From NCBI GenBank assembly GCA_011503125.2, contig WWBZ02000073.1, forward strand, positions 1,798,001 through 1,862,000: a DNA stretch of 64,000 bases. Reading direction: 5' to 3'. Both the position numbers and the translations under genes were made by a program. Positions 1 to 10,645 of the stretch are shown here, one piece after another. This DNA is from Botryosphaeria dothidea (lineage: Eukaryota > Ascomycota > Dothideomycetes > Botryosphaeriales > Botryosphaeriaceae). Below the pieces are notes generated by a model. It was not told where the DNA came from, did no database searches, and saw only the letters and a list, made by a program, of their open reading frames with translations. Position 1 is the first letter of the stretch. Every line of letters starts with the position of its first letter.

Positions 1-274
1 CTGGATGAACACTTCTACTGCCTGGCACTTAGTTGTGGTCACTTAAGCCGAGCCTGGAAAATGATTTAGCGCACAGAGCTGATTTTTCAATCACGGTTCT
101 ATTGTATGCAAGCATGATCATGTATTTCAGTTTGGACGGAGGGGGACGCTGTCTCCCGCCGACTTCTACACTTCACTTTCGCCTACGCGCCACATCACCT
201 TTCATTACGCTTTTAAATTGAAACCATCCTCCAGCCTCTAATTGCGCTAATCAACCCACACACCACTCACCGCA

Positions 275-598
275 ATGATGTCTAATTCTGAAGAACAACC
301 CAATGTGCACCCGCACGCCCTCTCCGTTTACTCTAAAGTCGGATACGTCATCGTTGTTGAGTATAAGCGTCTGGCCAACGAGTGCATTGTCATGTTACAA
401 CGTGCAACCAGGCTGAGCCGCACCGAAAGCTCACTTGACCGGCGAATGGCGATGATTGCCAGAGATGAAGCGCTCGCACTGGAGGAAGCCGCAAACTTCG
501 TGCAAAGCCTGGGCGGAATGATCCACGCCGCATCCGAGGTAGCGGGTTGTCTTCAAAATATTTTTGAAGGTCATTCTGAGGAGGTAGGGCAGATATGA
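275..598 (+). CDS. Small hypothetical protein (107 aa)
   Basis: I do not recognise this protein. It is an uninterrupted 107-aa frame starting at an ATG preceded by an AT-rich leader (ttttaaatt near 210). The middle and C-terminal parts read as amphipathic helix, rich in Ala, Glu, Arg and Leu, with no signal peptide or membrane segment. Its TGA stop overlaps the ATG of the next frame in an ATGA junction, which is unusual for two separate fungal genes. The two frames may therefore be halves of one gene joined by an unrecognised intron or split by a frameshift. A chance ORF is not excluded. Confidence 0.35.
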   Translation: MMSNSEEQPNVHPHALSVYSKVGYVIVVEYKRLANECIVMLQRATRLSRTESSLDRRMAMIARDEALALEEAANFVQSLGGMIHAASEVAGCLQNIFEGHSEEVGQI

Positions 599-873
599 TC
601 TACAAGCTTGAGCTTATTTTGATGAGAGACGACTCACATGTCCAGGTTCAGAGCGAGAAGCATGCCGACCCTGCGGAGGACAACAGCGCTGTCATCACAC
701 GGCTTTCGCCAATTGTCCAGGCTATCTACCGCTGCTACAAGACAAGGAAAGCTGATCAACGTCAAGCTAGCATGTTATCCAGGTTGGATGAACTGCTAGC
801 ACAGCATGAGGGTAATTTGGAATGGATGTCCAGCTTTTGTCATCGAACTTCCCACTCGCAGAACCACGATTAG
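595..873 (+). CDS. Small hypothetical protein (92 aa), overlaps the previous frame
   Basis: This is a second helix-rich frame of unknown function that begins inside the stop codon of the preceding ORF. The residues after about position 35 (an Ile-Val-Gln-Ala-Ile-Tyr-Arg stretch followed by Leu-Asp-Glu-Leu-Leu) look like a short coiled or helical segment. It could be the C-terminal half of one gene with the 275-598 frame. No domain is recognised. Downstream, 874-1138 holds nothing I can identify before the retrotransposon. Confidence 0.3.
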   Translation: MIYKLELILMRDDSHVQVQSEKHADPAEDNSAVITRLSPIVQAIYRCYKTRKADQRQASMLSRLDELLAQHEGNLEWMSSFCHRTSHSQNHD

Positions 874-1143
874 AAGACCCTTGAAACAGACCTATAGATA
901 TTCATCGGGCTATCCTATCAGCAGCCTCAAATTCATTTTTTGAACTACCAAGCTCCTTCTTCTGCAAGCTTTCTTTCTAATTCACTGCCACGTCGAACTA
1001 ACAGTTGGCGCAGAATAACGCACACTGGAACATGATAGCCGCTCGTTGTGGTTACATTTCTCAACCTCATGGTAATTCCAGCAAAGTTTTGGAAGAAAGT
1101 CTGCAGATATACCGGGATTCAGGCGGATAAAGATAAGAAAAGC

Positions 1144-1434
1144 TGTAACGGTTCAGGCATCAATACTGATCAGATATACCCAAACTGATCTGTGCTGAGC
1201 GATGATACCTAACTACTACCCAACGTGCTCTAAGCACGATATTTCTACCCGATTACTGCCCAATATCTGCCCAATTACTACCTTAACTCTACCCAATTTA
1301 TACCCAACAGTTATGTATTTAAGCCACCGTAGTTACTACCTTCAGAAATCAGAGTCTTCTACATCTTCGTTTTCTCTCCCTAGGCACGCAAGGATATGCT
1401 GCGCATTCAGCAAGTTCCCGAGGGAACTGCGACA
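1144..1434 (+). repeat. 5' LTR of the copia element
   Basis: 291 bp, identical to the 3' LTR except for four transitions. It contains the direct sub-motifs tactaccca/ctacccaa in several degenerate copies, and a TATA-like tatttaagcc stretch at about 1315-1324 that could be the U3 promoter. It starts TGTAAC and ends GCGACA. Confidence 0.96.
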
Positions 1435-1445
1435 GTTATGAGCCC
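1435..1445 (+). other. Primer-binding site, half initiator tRNA-Met type
   Basis: The 11 bases GTTATGAGCCC directly abut the 5' LTR. They are complementary to the anticodon stem-loop segment GGGCUCAUAAC of eukaryotic initiator tRNA-Met. Drosophila copia and yeast Ty5 prime from such a cleaved half-tRNA instead of the tRNA 3' end. The match and adjacency are visible. The priming mode is inferred from that family knowledge. Confidence 0.75.
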
Positions 1446-1578
1446 GGATCACGCACTCTTTTGCGTGCACTTATTCTACACCTAGTGTAGCCTCTTTTAC
1501 CTTTATCTATCAGCCCCTCTTAGTGCGGCTAGAAGCTTATTCCTAGCCTCAACAATAACATCATCTCGACCTTCTACG

Positions 1579-4500
1579 ATGAGTTCCTTATCAACCAAGG
1601 CCATTTTGGCCAAGCCTTCGGACTGGGATAATTGGCTATACCTAGTCAAGTCCCGCGCTGAGTCCCTAGAGATCTGGGACCTCATCAACCCAGATACTCA
1701 ACCTAAACCAGTACAACCGGTTAAGCCAACCGCACCTACCTTTTAAGTCAACAATAACGGCAACCTTACTACGGATAAGGACGTCTTTGCCGCCTACAAC
1801 GCCAAGTACCGTAACGATATTTCTGACTACAACACCTATCGGAAAGCAATCACAGACCTGACTACCTATATTCAGGAGTCAATCTCAGTCAACCTTCTTA
1901 CGTACATTACGGACAAGCCTTCGCACCCATGGGACCTTCTTCAGGCACTTAGGCAACGTCTAGCACTAACGGACGCTGCTAGAACCCTAGAGCTTGAACA
2001 ACAATATCAGAACCTTCGGGTTACTCCGAAAACCCAGGAAATCGAGTCTTAGATTCAACAATGGGAACGGCTCTATTCTAGAGCTAAGGCTCAGAATCTC
2101 GCGGAGGTTCAAGGGTCTAAGCCCGTACGAGACTTTCTCTTGGCTATTAAGCCTATTTTCTCTCATTTCGCCAACTTTTAGGAGCTATCTATGCTTAACG
2201 ACAACACAGAACCAGATTTCTATATAATTACGAAGGAATTTCGGCAACACGTACGCCTAAATAAGCTCGTTGATTCTCAGCCAATCAAGGGAAGCCACGC
2301 AGCCTTTACTACTACACTTAGCGGAAAAGATCAGGCAGGAAACTGGCGAAAACCACCACCTCAATGCCCATGCGGGAGGAAGGAATACTTTGCAGACTGC
2401 AGGTATTTTAACCCAAAGATCAGGCCTTCTGGCTGGAAGCCTAAAAAGGATGCTCAAGAAAAAGTGGACGAATTCCTACAAAATCCGAAAAATAAGGAAT
2501 GGGTTCAACAAGCGCTTGCTAAATGGGAAGCTTATCAACAACGTCAACGACCTTAAACCTAAGTAAAGGAGGAGAATTAACCTAAGGATTCAGCCAAGAA
2601 TCAAGACGTAGGAGCATTTACAGCAACCTATTAAGCCTATTTAGCAGGCACTCTAGCGATCAACTATAGCCTACGAAGCTCCTAGATACTCGATTCTGGT
2701 ACTAATATCCATGTTTGCAACAACCTTGATCACTTCACCAAAACGCGAAATGCAGGTCCTTAGGATAATCTCCTTACAGGCAACCAGATTCTTCAGATAG
2801 AGTTATTTGGCACCTACAAGTTACGCGTTCAAACCCCTACTGGGACGGGTATCATAACCCTCCTAAATACGGCCTATATTCCGACCTTTCTCACCAATCT
2901 CGTGTCCCTTAAGCTACTCTTAGCTAAGGGGGTGCACTAGGATACTAGGCGAATGCGCCTAGTACGGGATAATCAAGACCTTTGCCTTATCACGCCAAAT
3001 AAGGGCCAATTCTTGCTTCAAGACAACACCGCAGAAACACCTCAAGCGTATGCCAGCACTCGATCTGAACCAGCTATCAAACGAGCCTCTCCGGCTTAAT
3101 GGCACTAGATTCTTGCCCATGCTAGACCTAAGGTAATTAACCAAATCCCTAAGGCACTCGATGGAGCTGAACTTATCCCTCAATCGGACCCAGCTCCGGT
3201 TACCCAAGAATACGAGACCTATGCCCTATCAAAGGCTCATAGAATTATCTCGAAAAGCCCTGATCAGGAGGAACCAGACACCAAACCTTTCTAGAGAATT
3301 ACGTATAATTTAATAGAAGCTGGGCAGGCCTATAATCAGGATCGTTGGGTAACCCACGTCGCTTGCCACAGTACTGGCTTTCAGTTTACTTTCACGCACC
3401 CGAACAAATCAGATGCACCTAGCATTATTAAATTTACCCTAAATCTGATACCTAAGCGATATAAGGGTACCGTAGTCTTCTTTAGGACTGACGGAGAAAG
3501 AACTCTTGGCACTCAATTTCAGGAAGAGCTAAGATCTAGGGGAATTACGCTCGAAATTTCAGCCCCGCACACGCCAGCACAAAACGGTCATTCAGAACGA
3601 TTCGGAGGGATTCTTCAAGTCAAGGCTAGAGCAATGAGAATCGGCTCTAAGCTACCCCAATCTCTCTGGCCAGAAGTTATCAAAGCCGCGGGCTATATCC
3701 TCAATCGTACCCCTCAAGAACGTTTAGACTGGAAAACTCCTTTTGAAGTTATCACAGGCAACAAGCCTAAGGCTTCTCACCTACGGGCATACGGCTGTAA
3801 AGCGTATCCCCTACGGCACCTAATTCCCCGCACACACAAACTTACCGAACGAGCCCATATTAGATATCTCGTTGGATACGATTCCACGAATATCTACCGC
3901 ATTTGGGTACCAAGCCTACGCAAGGTTATTAGAACAAGAGATGTCACCTTCAACGAGAACGAGTTCTATACGCCAGAAGACCTAGATTTATTACAAATCT
4001 TAGGGGAAGAACAAGAAGAATTTTTGGCTACCTTAATCCTACCACGTCTCCCACAACCAGAAGACCCACCAGAATTAGAAGCTTTAGAGCTCGAATTCTC
4101 TATAATCACTCTACAAGAGAAGGATGCTATAGGGCCTACTCTACCACCAGCGTTAATAACTCCAGAAGAGACTCCAGCTCCGCAACAAGAGCCAGCTACT
4201 CGGCTAGGCTCCCCTAAGCTATTAGATCCCCCAGATCCACTAAGACGTCTAGGCAGACTCCTACCTGCTTAATACGACGTCCCTCCTCCGCTAGGCGCTG
4301 ACCCAAGCAATAGAGCACCCCAAGGAGACTAAATTTTAGGCAATATTAGCTCAGACGCTATATTACCTAAGGGGGTGAAAAGGTCAACCAGAAAACAGGC
4401 ATATGCAGCCGCTATATAGGCAGTCCAAGACCTCTTAGGATACTACGCTGCATTCTTAGCTAGTATAACCAACAAATAGCCGTCATTAGAGGCTAAAATT

Positions 4501-6111
4501 CACCGAGATCAATTGCCACCTCCACCATAGAACTTTCGGGAACTTCTTAACCATCCGTATAAGGACGCCTTTTTACAGGCTATTGTCCTAGAGATCAATA
4601 TCCTAACGAGCAAGAATACCTGGGAGATTCAGCCACGAAGCGTGGCTATAGCCCAAAACAAACAGATTATCCCTTTAATCTGGGTGTTTACCTATAAATT
4701 CGACACCGAAGGATACCTACTCAAATTCAAGGCCAGACTCTACGTACGGGGTGATCTTCAGTTCACAGAACGGGATACGTTTGCGGCTACCCTAGCCGGC
4801 AAGTCTTTTAGAAGCCTAATGGCTATTACGGCAGCATTCGACCTAGAAACCCTATAACTTGATGCCGTTAATGCCTTTATCAACAGTCCTATAGACGAGG
4901 AAATTTTCTGCCAAATCCCAGATGGATATAACCTCCCCGAAGCTCAGTTCCCAGGCCCTAAAAGTTAGTACGTTATTCGGCTACAACGGGCACTATATGG
5001 ACTCCGTCAATCTCCAGCTCTTTGGCACAATCACTTCTCAACTACGCTTGAATCTTTTGGCTTGCAACCTATCCCAGGAGTCAATTGCCTTTTTAAAGGA
5101 AAAGGACTTATCTTATTCTTCTACGTGGACGATATCTGCCTACTCTATCGTCCAGAGGATAAGGAATCCGCTAATCACTTTGTAAGCCAATTAGTATCCG
5201 TATATCAAATGCGGTTACTAGGGGAACTTGCTTAGTTTCTAAACATCAGGATCACAAGGGATAGAGCTAAACGAGAGCTCTATCTATGCCAGGATTCCTA
5301 TATTAGCAAGCTTGGAGTTAAGTTCAACTTACAGCCAAAACCTCATTCAACTCCATTGCCCCAAGACGACCTCATTTCGGCTACAACCCAAGCCTCAGAG
5401 CAAGAAATATACGCTTATTAACAGCGTATCGGATCGATCAATTTCGCCGCAGTTACCTCTAGGCCGGATATTGCTCAGGCCTCATCCAGGCTATCCGAAT
5501 TTCTTAAAAATCCCTCTCCTCTTCACCTTGCCTACGCCAACAGGGTAATCGAGTACCTTTTAGGTACAAAGACCCTTGCAATCTCCTTCTCAGGACTCTG
5601 GGAAAATCCCCCAAAGCAGGTTTTTCTTGCCTGCAGTGACGCCTTATTCGGGAATGACCCTACGACCCGGAAAAGCTACCAAGGCTTAATATTTTTACTA
5701 TTCGGTGGCCCTATCGACTGGGCAGCAAACAAGCAGCGGACGGTTACTACGTCAAGCACTAAAGCCGAACTTCTAGCCCTATCAACCACGGCTAAAGAAA
5801 TAATTTAGTGGGAACGTCTCTTCCAGGAACTCGACTTTGACCCAGGTCATTCTATTAATGTTCAGTGCGATAACCGCCAAACGATTCGACTACTCGAAGA
5901 ACCTACACCTCAGCTTAATACCAAGTTACGACACGTCGATATTCATCACTATTGGCTACGCTAGGAGGTCCGCAAGAACCGGATTTCCCTTACCTGGTCT
6001 CCATCAGCCGAAATGATTGCGGACGGCCTTACAAAGCAACTACCGCCCCAGCGATTCAGACAATTCGTAAAACAACTCAACCTAACGGATATTAAGCCCG
6101 TTATAGGCTAG
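1579..6111 (+). pseudogene. Degenerate gag-pol polyprotein of the copia element
   Basis: Everything from the gag ATG at 1579 to the last stop near 6111 lies in one reading frame, so the ancestor had a single gag-pol ORF without a frameshift. Visible landmarks: gag with a CPCG...C knuckle (about 2370-2400); protease ILDSGT (2686-2703); integrase with TDGE (about 3490) and an APHTPAQNGHSER motif (about 3562); reverse transcriptase with LDAVNAF (about 4859) and YVDD (5122-5133); RNase H ending near 6050. In-frame stops include 1744, 2050, 2179, 2554, 2683, 4855 and 5809. Nearly all are explained by CAA/CAG-to-TAA/TAG or TGG-to-TAG changes. The first acidic residue expected of the integrase triad appears to be Asn (3307-3309). 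Confidence 0.93.
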
Positions 6112-6240
6112 GAATAGGCCTTAAAATTGCAAAATAAGTCTTCCTCATTCGGCGTTCTAGGACTCAGTACACTCAGTTTACCGTTGTTTATCCTATCCAG
6201 CATTTCTCTTTATCATAATAGCTATTCAACAAGCTATTAT

Positions 6241-6250
6241 GAAGGGGGTG
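6241..6250 (+). other. Polypurine tract of the copia element
   Basis: The purine-rich GAAGGGGGTG lies immediately before the 3' LTR, the position of the plus-strand primer in LTR retrotransposons. Confidence 0.7.
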
Positions 6251-6541
6251 TGTAACGGTTCAGGCATCAATACTGATCAGATATACCCAAACTGATCTGT
6301 GCTGAGCGATGATACCTAACTACTACCCAACGTGCTCTAAGCACGATATTTCTACCCGATTACTGCCCAATATCTGCCTAATTACTACCTTAACTCTACC
6401 CAATTTGTACCTAACAGTTATATATTTAAGCCACCGTAGTTACTACCTTCAGAAATCAGAGTCTTCTACATCTTCGTTTTCTCTCCCTAGGCACGCAAGG
6501 ATATGCTGCGCATTCAGCAAGTTCCCGAGGGAACTGCGACA
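6251..6541 (+). repeat. 3' LTR of the copia element
   Basis: 291 bp, followed by the target duplication AAAGC at 6542-6546. It differs from the 5' LTR by CCA/CTA, TTA/TTG, CCA/CTA and ATG/ATA. All four are CpA-TpA exchanges on one strand or the other, the pattern left by repeat-induced point mutation. Confidence 0.96.
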
Positions 6542-6546
6542 AAAGC

Positions 6547-6971
6547 TTTCTCTAAAGTTTTAGTAAGCGAGTCATAGAGGGCTGGGGAGAAAGATGTAAG
6601 TCTTCGCTAACTGTACGATTACGCGAAAAACATGGTCGGGCATTTTATGCTTCTGGTATCGTAATAGTAAGCGCCAAGCAACCCCGCAACTCGCGTAGAT
6701 GGTATGGAATTTTTTCCCCTGCCTTTGTCATCTGTTTTCAGGCAACTAACACGCGTAATGTCAGGTATGTTATGATGCGGTGGCTGGATGTTTAGCCGTC
6801 GGATGGTTTGTCTACCCGTCGGCTGGATATCTTACCCATCCGGGCTGGTTGTCTATCCGTCGTACCCTACATATCTTCGTTGGGTTGCAGTGTATAAATA
6901 ATCTATCTGCGTAATTGCGATGTTGAAAGCACCCTTTACACTGTACTCACACAGAAACCACCATCGCAACA
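6547..6971 (+). promoter_or_regulatory. Upstream region of the NmrA-like gene with degenerate 20-bp tandem repeats
   Basis: Positions 6782-6861 hold four imperfect 19-21 bp units of the form GG(C/A)TGG...TCTACCCGTC in direct order. A TATA-like TATAAATA follows at 6893-6900, 72 bp before the ATG at 6972, a plausible core promoter for the NmrA-like gene. The first part of the interval is unremarkable single-copy-looking DNA next to the retrotransposon. Confidence 0.5.
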
Positions 6972-8097
6972 ATGGAGAAGAAGCTCATCGTGGTCTTGGG
7001 AGTGACCGGGAAGCAGGTGAGTAATGATCGTTCCCTGGAGTTTGAATGTCACTCGATTTACAAGCCGTCTTCTACATGTAGGGCGGCTCTGTTGCCAAGC
7101 TGTTCCGCAGCCTCCCCGAGTGGACTGTTCGTGGCGTGACCCGGGATCCCTCCACTCCCAAAGCTGTTGCTCTCCGCGGCCAATTAGATGTCGAGATTGT
7201 GCCCGGCAATCTCGACGACGTCGGCTCACTGTCCAGCGCCTTTAGGGGTGCAACAGCCATCTTCGGCCTTACCAACTTCTGGGCCCCGTTCGAAGACCCA
7301 GGTACATACGCGCTGCTGGCAGAGGGTCAGACAATCAACGAATACTGCTACCATATAGAACTGCAGCGTGCGATGAACCTTGCCGAAGCAGCGGCGGCAA
7401 ACCTCGCCACTGTTAATCGATTCATCTTTTCGTCGTTGTCACATGCCAAGGAGTGGAGCAAGGGCAAATACACGTGGGTATACCACTTCGGCTCGAAAGC
7501 TGAGGCTGTGCGGAGAATCAAGGAAAAGTTCCCTGAGCTAGCCGCTCGGATGTCCATCCTGCAGGTCGGTCTGTACGCAACCAACTGGAAGACTGGGTTG
7601 GGCAACTATTTCCAGAAAGTTTATCTCCCTAGTCTTGTACCGAATCAAACACTCTACTGATGGCATTTGCTTGTCAGCACGCGGACGGTAGCTTCACAAT
7701 GTCGTCACCTGGCAACGGCGACGCACCTATTCCCATGGTAGTGCCGGACAAGGACACCGGCAGCTTCGTGCATGCTCTCGTCAATAGCCCACCCGGACTT
7801 AATCTTCTTGGGTATGGCCAGATGTTGAGCTTGAATGAGTACATGGGCCTCTGGTCTCGCATTACGGGCGTGGAACGGGCAACGTACCAAGAAATCTCCT
7901 TGGCCGACATGGAAAAGGCAATACCTGGGGACCTGGGGAGAGAGCTCGGTGAGATGGCAGCGTACATGACCGAATTTGGCTATGACGGTGGTGATCCGAC
8001 CATCGTTCACCCAGCTGATCTGGAAGTGGAATGCCCGACGACTAGTATTGAAGACTACATTAAGCAGGAGAACTGGTCGTCTCTTCTTGAATCCTAG
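6972..8097 (+). CDS. NmrA-like NAD(P)-binding protein (333 aa)
   Basis: Three exons: 6972-7016, 7082-7618 and 7678-8097. Introns of 65 and 59 nt both lie in phase 0; the second has a weak GTTTAT donor but a good CTGAT branch site. The N-terminus carries the dinucleotide-binding glycine motif G10-x2-G13-x2-G16 after a beta strand rich in Val and Leu. A TRDP motif that contacts the cofactor phosphate follows near residue 36. The length fits NmrA/HSCARG-type atypical short-chain dehydrogenases. They sense the NADP(H) state and, in the case of NmrA itself, repress the GATA factor of nitrogen control. This is probably a paralogous family member, not the true nitrogen regulator, because the family is large in fungi. 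The catalytic Tyr-x3-Lys of active dehydrogenases is not evident. Confidence 0.9.
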
Positions 8098-8410
8098 CAT
8101 TAATTAGCTAGCTCTTAAGTAAGAACAATTTCCAGGCCTTGTAAGGGCATTATATATTTCGAGACTTGTTGATTGAAAAGCATGGTGATAATATACCCTG
8201 ACGTTAATGTGAGAAGATGTTCGCGTTCTAGATTTATTTATCTATACGTGCAGATGGAAAAAAGTAATGGAAACACTGAAATTACTTGAGGTGAGATTTC
8301 CCAGCCGACCAGGCCATTCTGTTAGCAGCCTCAATCCATCCATTGAACAGCCACGCCACTTCTTCTGCCGGCTTGTTTTTCTATTCAGTGCACAAAAAAT
8401 CAGCGACCCC
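8098..8410. other. Intergenic, nothing recognised
   Basis: Convergent 3' ends of the NmrA-like gene and the next minus-strand gene. AT-rich in the middle, with no further gene or repeat seen. Confidence 0.5.
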
Positions 8411-8878
8411 TCAACATACCGTACAGCGCATCCACATACCGAAAGACCAAGCTCCTACGAAGAAGCTTGCAAATGCGGGAAGACCCTTTGAACAGGGGCA
8501 GCATGGATAGCATCGGGGGCCAGTGAACAAGAACTTTGACATCGGATAGTTTTCCTTGACGAGATTGACAAGTTCCTCGAACAGAGGCGTGAAAGCATCG
8601 TCGCCCCTTAGGCCAAATCCAAGGATGACGCCATCCCACGGCTTGCTGCTGTGACCCTCTCGCAGTTTGCTCACGATTTCATTGAAGACTCCTTCCTTGC
8701 CGGGAACGATGTAGTAGGCGTCCGACACGAGTCCTGGGACTTTCTTGAGATCGTTGAAGCCCCTCTCGACCCTGGTGCGGACGGCGTTGGTGTCGATGCC
8801 GGGTTTTTTTGCGTAGTTAACGTCGAACCAGTCGAGGCTAAGGCCGATAGTAAGGACAGATGTGGTTGCGGAGGACAT
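8411..8878 (-). CDS. Conserved-looking hypothetical protein, probable C-terminal frameshift
   Basis: Read from the ATG at 8878 this gives 155 residues. The first 116 or so look like a real folded domain: MSSATTSVLTIGLSLDWFDV, then a segment resembling DGVILGFGLRG and a helix ending YPMSKFLFTGP. It is alpha/beta in character, with no signal or membrane part. The remaining C-terminus is Cys-rich and unlike the rest. Skipping one C in the run of five (8513-8517 on the plus strand) gives instead DAIHAAPVQRVFPHL and a stop at 8455, which looks more native. So either this copy carries a 1-nt insertion, the base call is wrong, or the alternative tail is real. Function unknown. Confidence 0.5.
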   Translation of the reverse strand: MSSATTSVLTIGLSLDWFDVNYAKKPGIDTNAVRTRVERGFNDLKKVPGLVSDAYYIVPGKEGVFNEIVSKLREGHSSKPWDGVILGFGLRGDDAFTPLFEELVNLVKENYPMSKFLFTGPRCYPCCPCSKGLPAFASFFVGAWSFGMWMRCTVC

Positions 8879-9874
8879 GTTGGCGAACGGTAAAGTTGTT
8901 GACGGTTGCAATCGTGCGAATGCTGGTTGCCTTTTGATACGGGTTCCCTGGTTCAGTCCACTCTTGCTTTATAGACATCACGCTCGATCGGCTTCGGCAT
9001 TTGGAACTCGCGAGCTACCAAGGCTCCCACGAGTTGCGTCAGATTGGGGTGCTAAGCCGGCTCGAGTAGCGAACAAATACCATATAAAGTTAATACATTC
9101 GCTAGAAATTCACGAGCTCATCAAAAGATTGGGCAAGACACATTATTAAGTGCGACTCTTCAGCATTTTCTTGGTATCTGCATTTGTAAGCTGCGATTTT
9201 AAAGTTCTGTAAGGGAAACAGTTCCCGTAGACTTTCCTATCTCGGGCGCGTCTTGCCTGTTAAGGTAAAAATTATCGAAGAAGCGAGAGCCACCTCGCGG
9301 TAGATGCGGACCGAATTTTCAGATCATTGGCACGACTCAGCTGACTCGATATTCGATGGAAAGTTTTGGCATGATATCGATTTATTCTACATCGATAATT
9401 GAAGTGTGCAATTCCCGATAATTACAAGTATAAAGATGAGATAACATTCATCTTCTATAACATCAAACATAGGGCTATAAAATAAGAGAAAGATTCTCCC
9501 TTTTCTTACCCGAGCGATTTACTTTACCGTATTCCTCTTGAATTAGTAGTTCGAACTAACCGTAAGCGAAATGAGGTCGGCATGTCTTAATACTCGGTGA
9601 ACGCTCTCGACGGAACCTCATAAAGTGATAGCCACTGTGGGATTGGACTTCATCCACCGTGAGGTGCCGCTGAACTGAAGATTTTGTTGAAGTTCACCTA
9701 TTTCACATAACCTATTGGGGCTAGCGTGGCTTCACGTCGACAAGACTCTATATAAGTCCCTCCCTCCCCTTCACCCCGTCATTCGAAACAACATTCTTTA
9801 TTCAAGCTTTTTACTCTCTTATAACCTCTTCACGTCCGCTCAACACTCGTTTCTTGCAGTCGGCTGACATCGAA
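8879..9874. promoter_or_regulatory. Divergent intergenic region, TATA box for the downstream gene
   Basis: About 1 kb between two divergent genes, AT-rich between 9350 and 9500. A clear TATATAA lies at 9749-9755, followed by a pyrimidine-rich stretch (ccctccctcccc) and the ATG at 9875. Nothing else is recognised. Confidence 0.45.
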
Positions 9875-10645
9875 ATGCTTGGTTTGTGGCTCCGTCGACG
9901 CAAACCCAAAGCGGATATATCACCTCTGTCGACGCCGACTTCACTTCTAATTCCATCTTCACCTTTCCCGCCTCCACCGTCGCCCATCTCACCACTGACT
10001 TCGTCATCGGCCTCCTCGACTCCACCCACGCCTCCGCCAAAGCCCCGCAAAGTAACCGACGCCACGGTGAGACGCATCGAAGCCGAAGTCAAGCTGCTCG
10101 CGGAGCAAAGCCAAACCATCCGCTGCCTCCTCTACAAGCTCCAGGTCGCCGTCAAAGACCGCACGCACCCGCTCTCCGCCGAGACGGGCCGCCTCCGCGC
10201 CTTCACCGCCGGCACGAACATACCCGGCAACCTTCACTTCCTGAGCGGCCCGCCGCCTGCCGCGCATGACCTCGGGCTGGTCGTCTACGTCGACGACAAC
10301 CGCACACCGACCATGCGGGCTTTCCTGGACGATCTTGGCGAAGAGCTGCGCGAACCGATCTCCGCGGAGCTCGGCGCCATCCCGCGCGTCGTGCAGATGC
10401 GAGGCGAGGTGGGCCGGCTGCAGAAGGATGCGGTCGAGCAGCTGTGCAAGGTGAACGAGCTGTTCGAGAGGCAAGTCCAGGGCAACCACCGCGAGCGTGC
10501 GAGGGCGATTCACCGGATGGGCGCGATGCTGGAGGATTTCGCCAAGGCGAACTTGGAGCTGTTGGAGAAGCAAGAGGCATCGATGGCTACGGGACGCAGC
10601 TCGACAGGCGAGGCGGGTCTGAGCCACCATATTGGAGACCTGTAG
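9875..10645 (+). CDS. Hypothetical protein with Pro/Ser-rich N-terminus (256 aa)
   Basis: Single exon starting at the first ATG after the TATA box. Residues 1-60 are low complexity, rich in Pro, Ser and Thr. Residues 60-100 form a charged helix beginning KVTDATVRRIEAEVKLLAEQ. Residues 150-250 are again long helices with many Glu, Arg and Leu, suggesting a coiled coil. No enzyme motif, signal peptide or membrane segment is seen. High third-position GC supports coding on this strand. The antisense frames are shadows. Family and role unknown. Confidence 0.7.
   Translation: MLGLWLRRRKPKADISPLSTPTSLLIPSSPFPPPPSPISPLTSSSASSTPPTPPPKPRKVTDATVRRIEAEVKLLAEQSQTIRCLLYKLQVAVKDRTHPLSAETGRLRAFTAGTNIPGNLHFLSGPPPAAHDLGLVVYVDDNRTPTMRAFLDDLGEELREPISAELGAIPRVVQMRGEVGRLQKDAVEQLCKVNELFERQVQGNHRERARAIHRMGAMLEDFAKANLELLEKQEASMATGRSSTGEAGLSHHIGDL

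Larger units (their letters stand above)
1144..6541 (+). mobile_element. Ty1/copia LTR retrotransposon, full length, inactivated
   Basis: A complete element of 5,398 bp. Two 291-bp LTRs (1144-1434 and 6251-6541) begin TG and end CA. They are flanked by a 5-bp target duplication AAAGC at 1139-1143 and 6542-6546. A primer-binding site follows the 5' LTR and a purine tract precedes the 3' LTR. Domain order inside is gag with a Cys-rich knuckle, protease (DSGT), integrase, reverse transcriptase (YVDD), RNase H. Integrase before reverse transcriptase is the copia order. The coding frame carries many stop codons, so the copy cannot be autonomous. The LTRs differ at four sites, so insertion is fairly recent or was followed by limited mutation. 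Confidence 0.97.

Noticed and set aside
6782..6861. CRISPR-like array
   Set aside because: Units are imperfect, contiguous and without spacers, in a eukaryotic genome.
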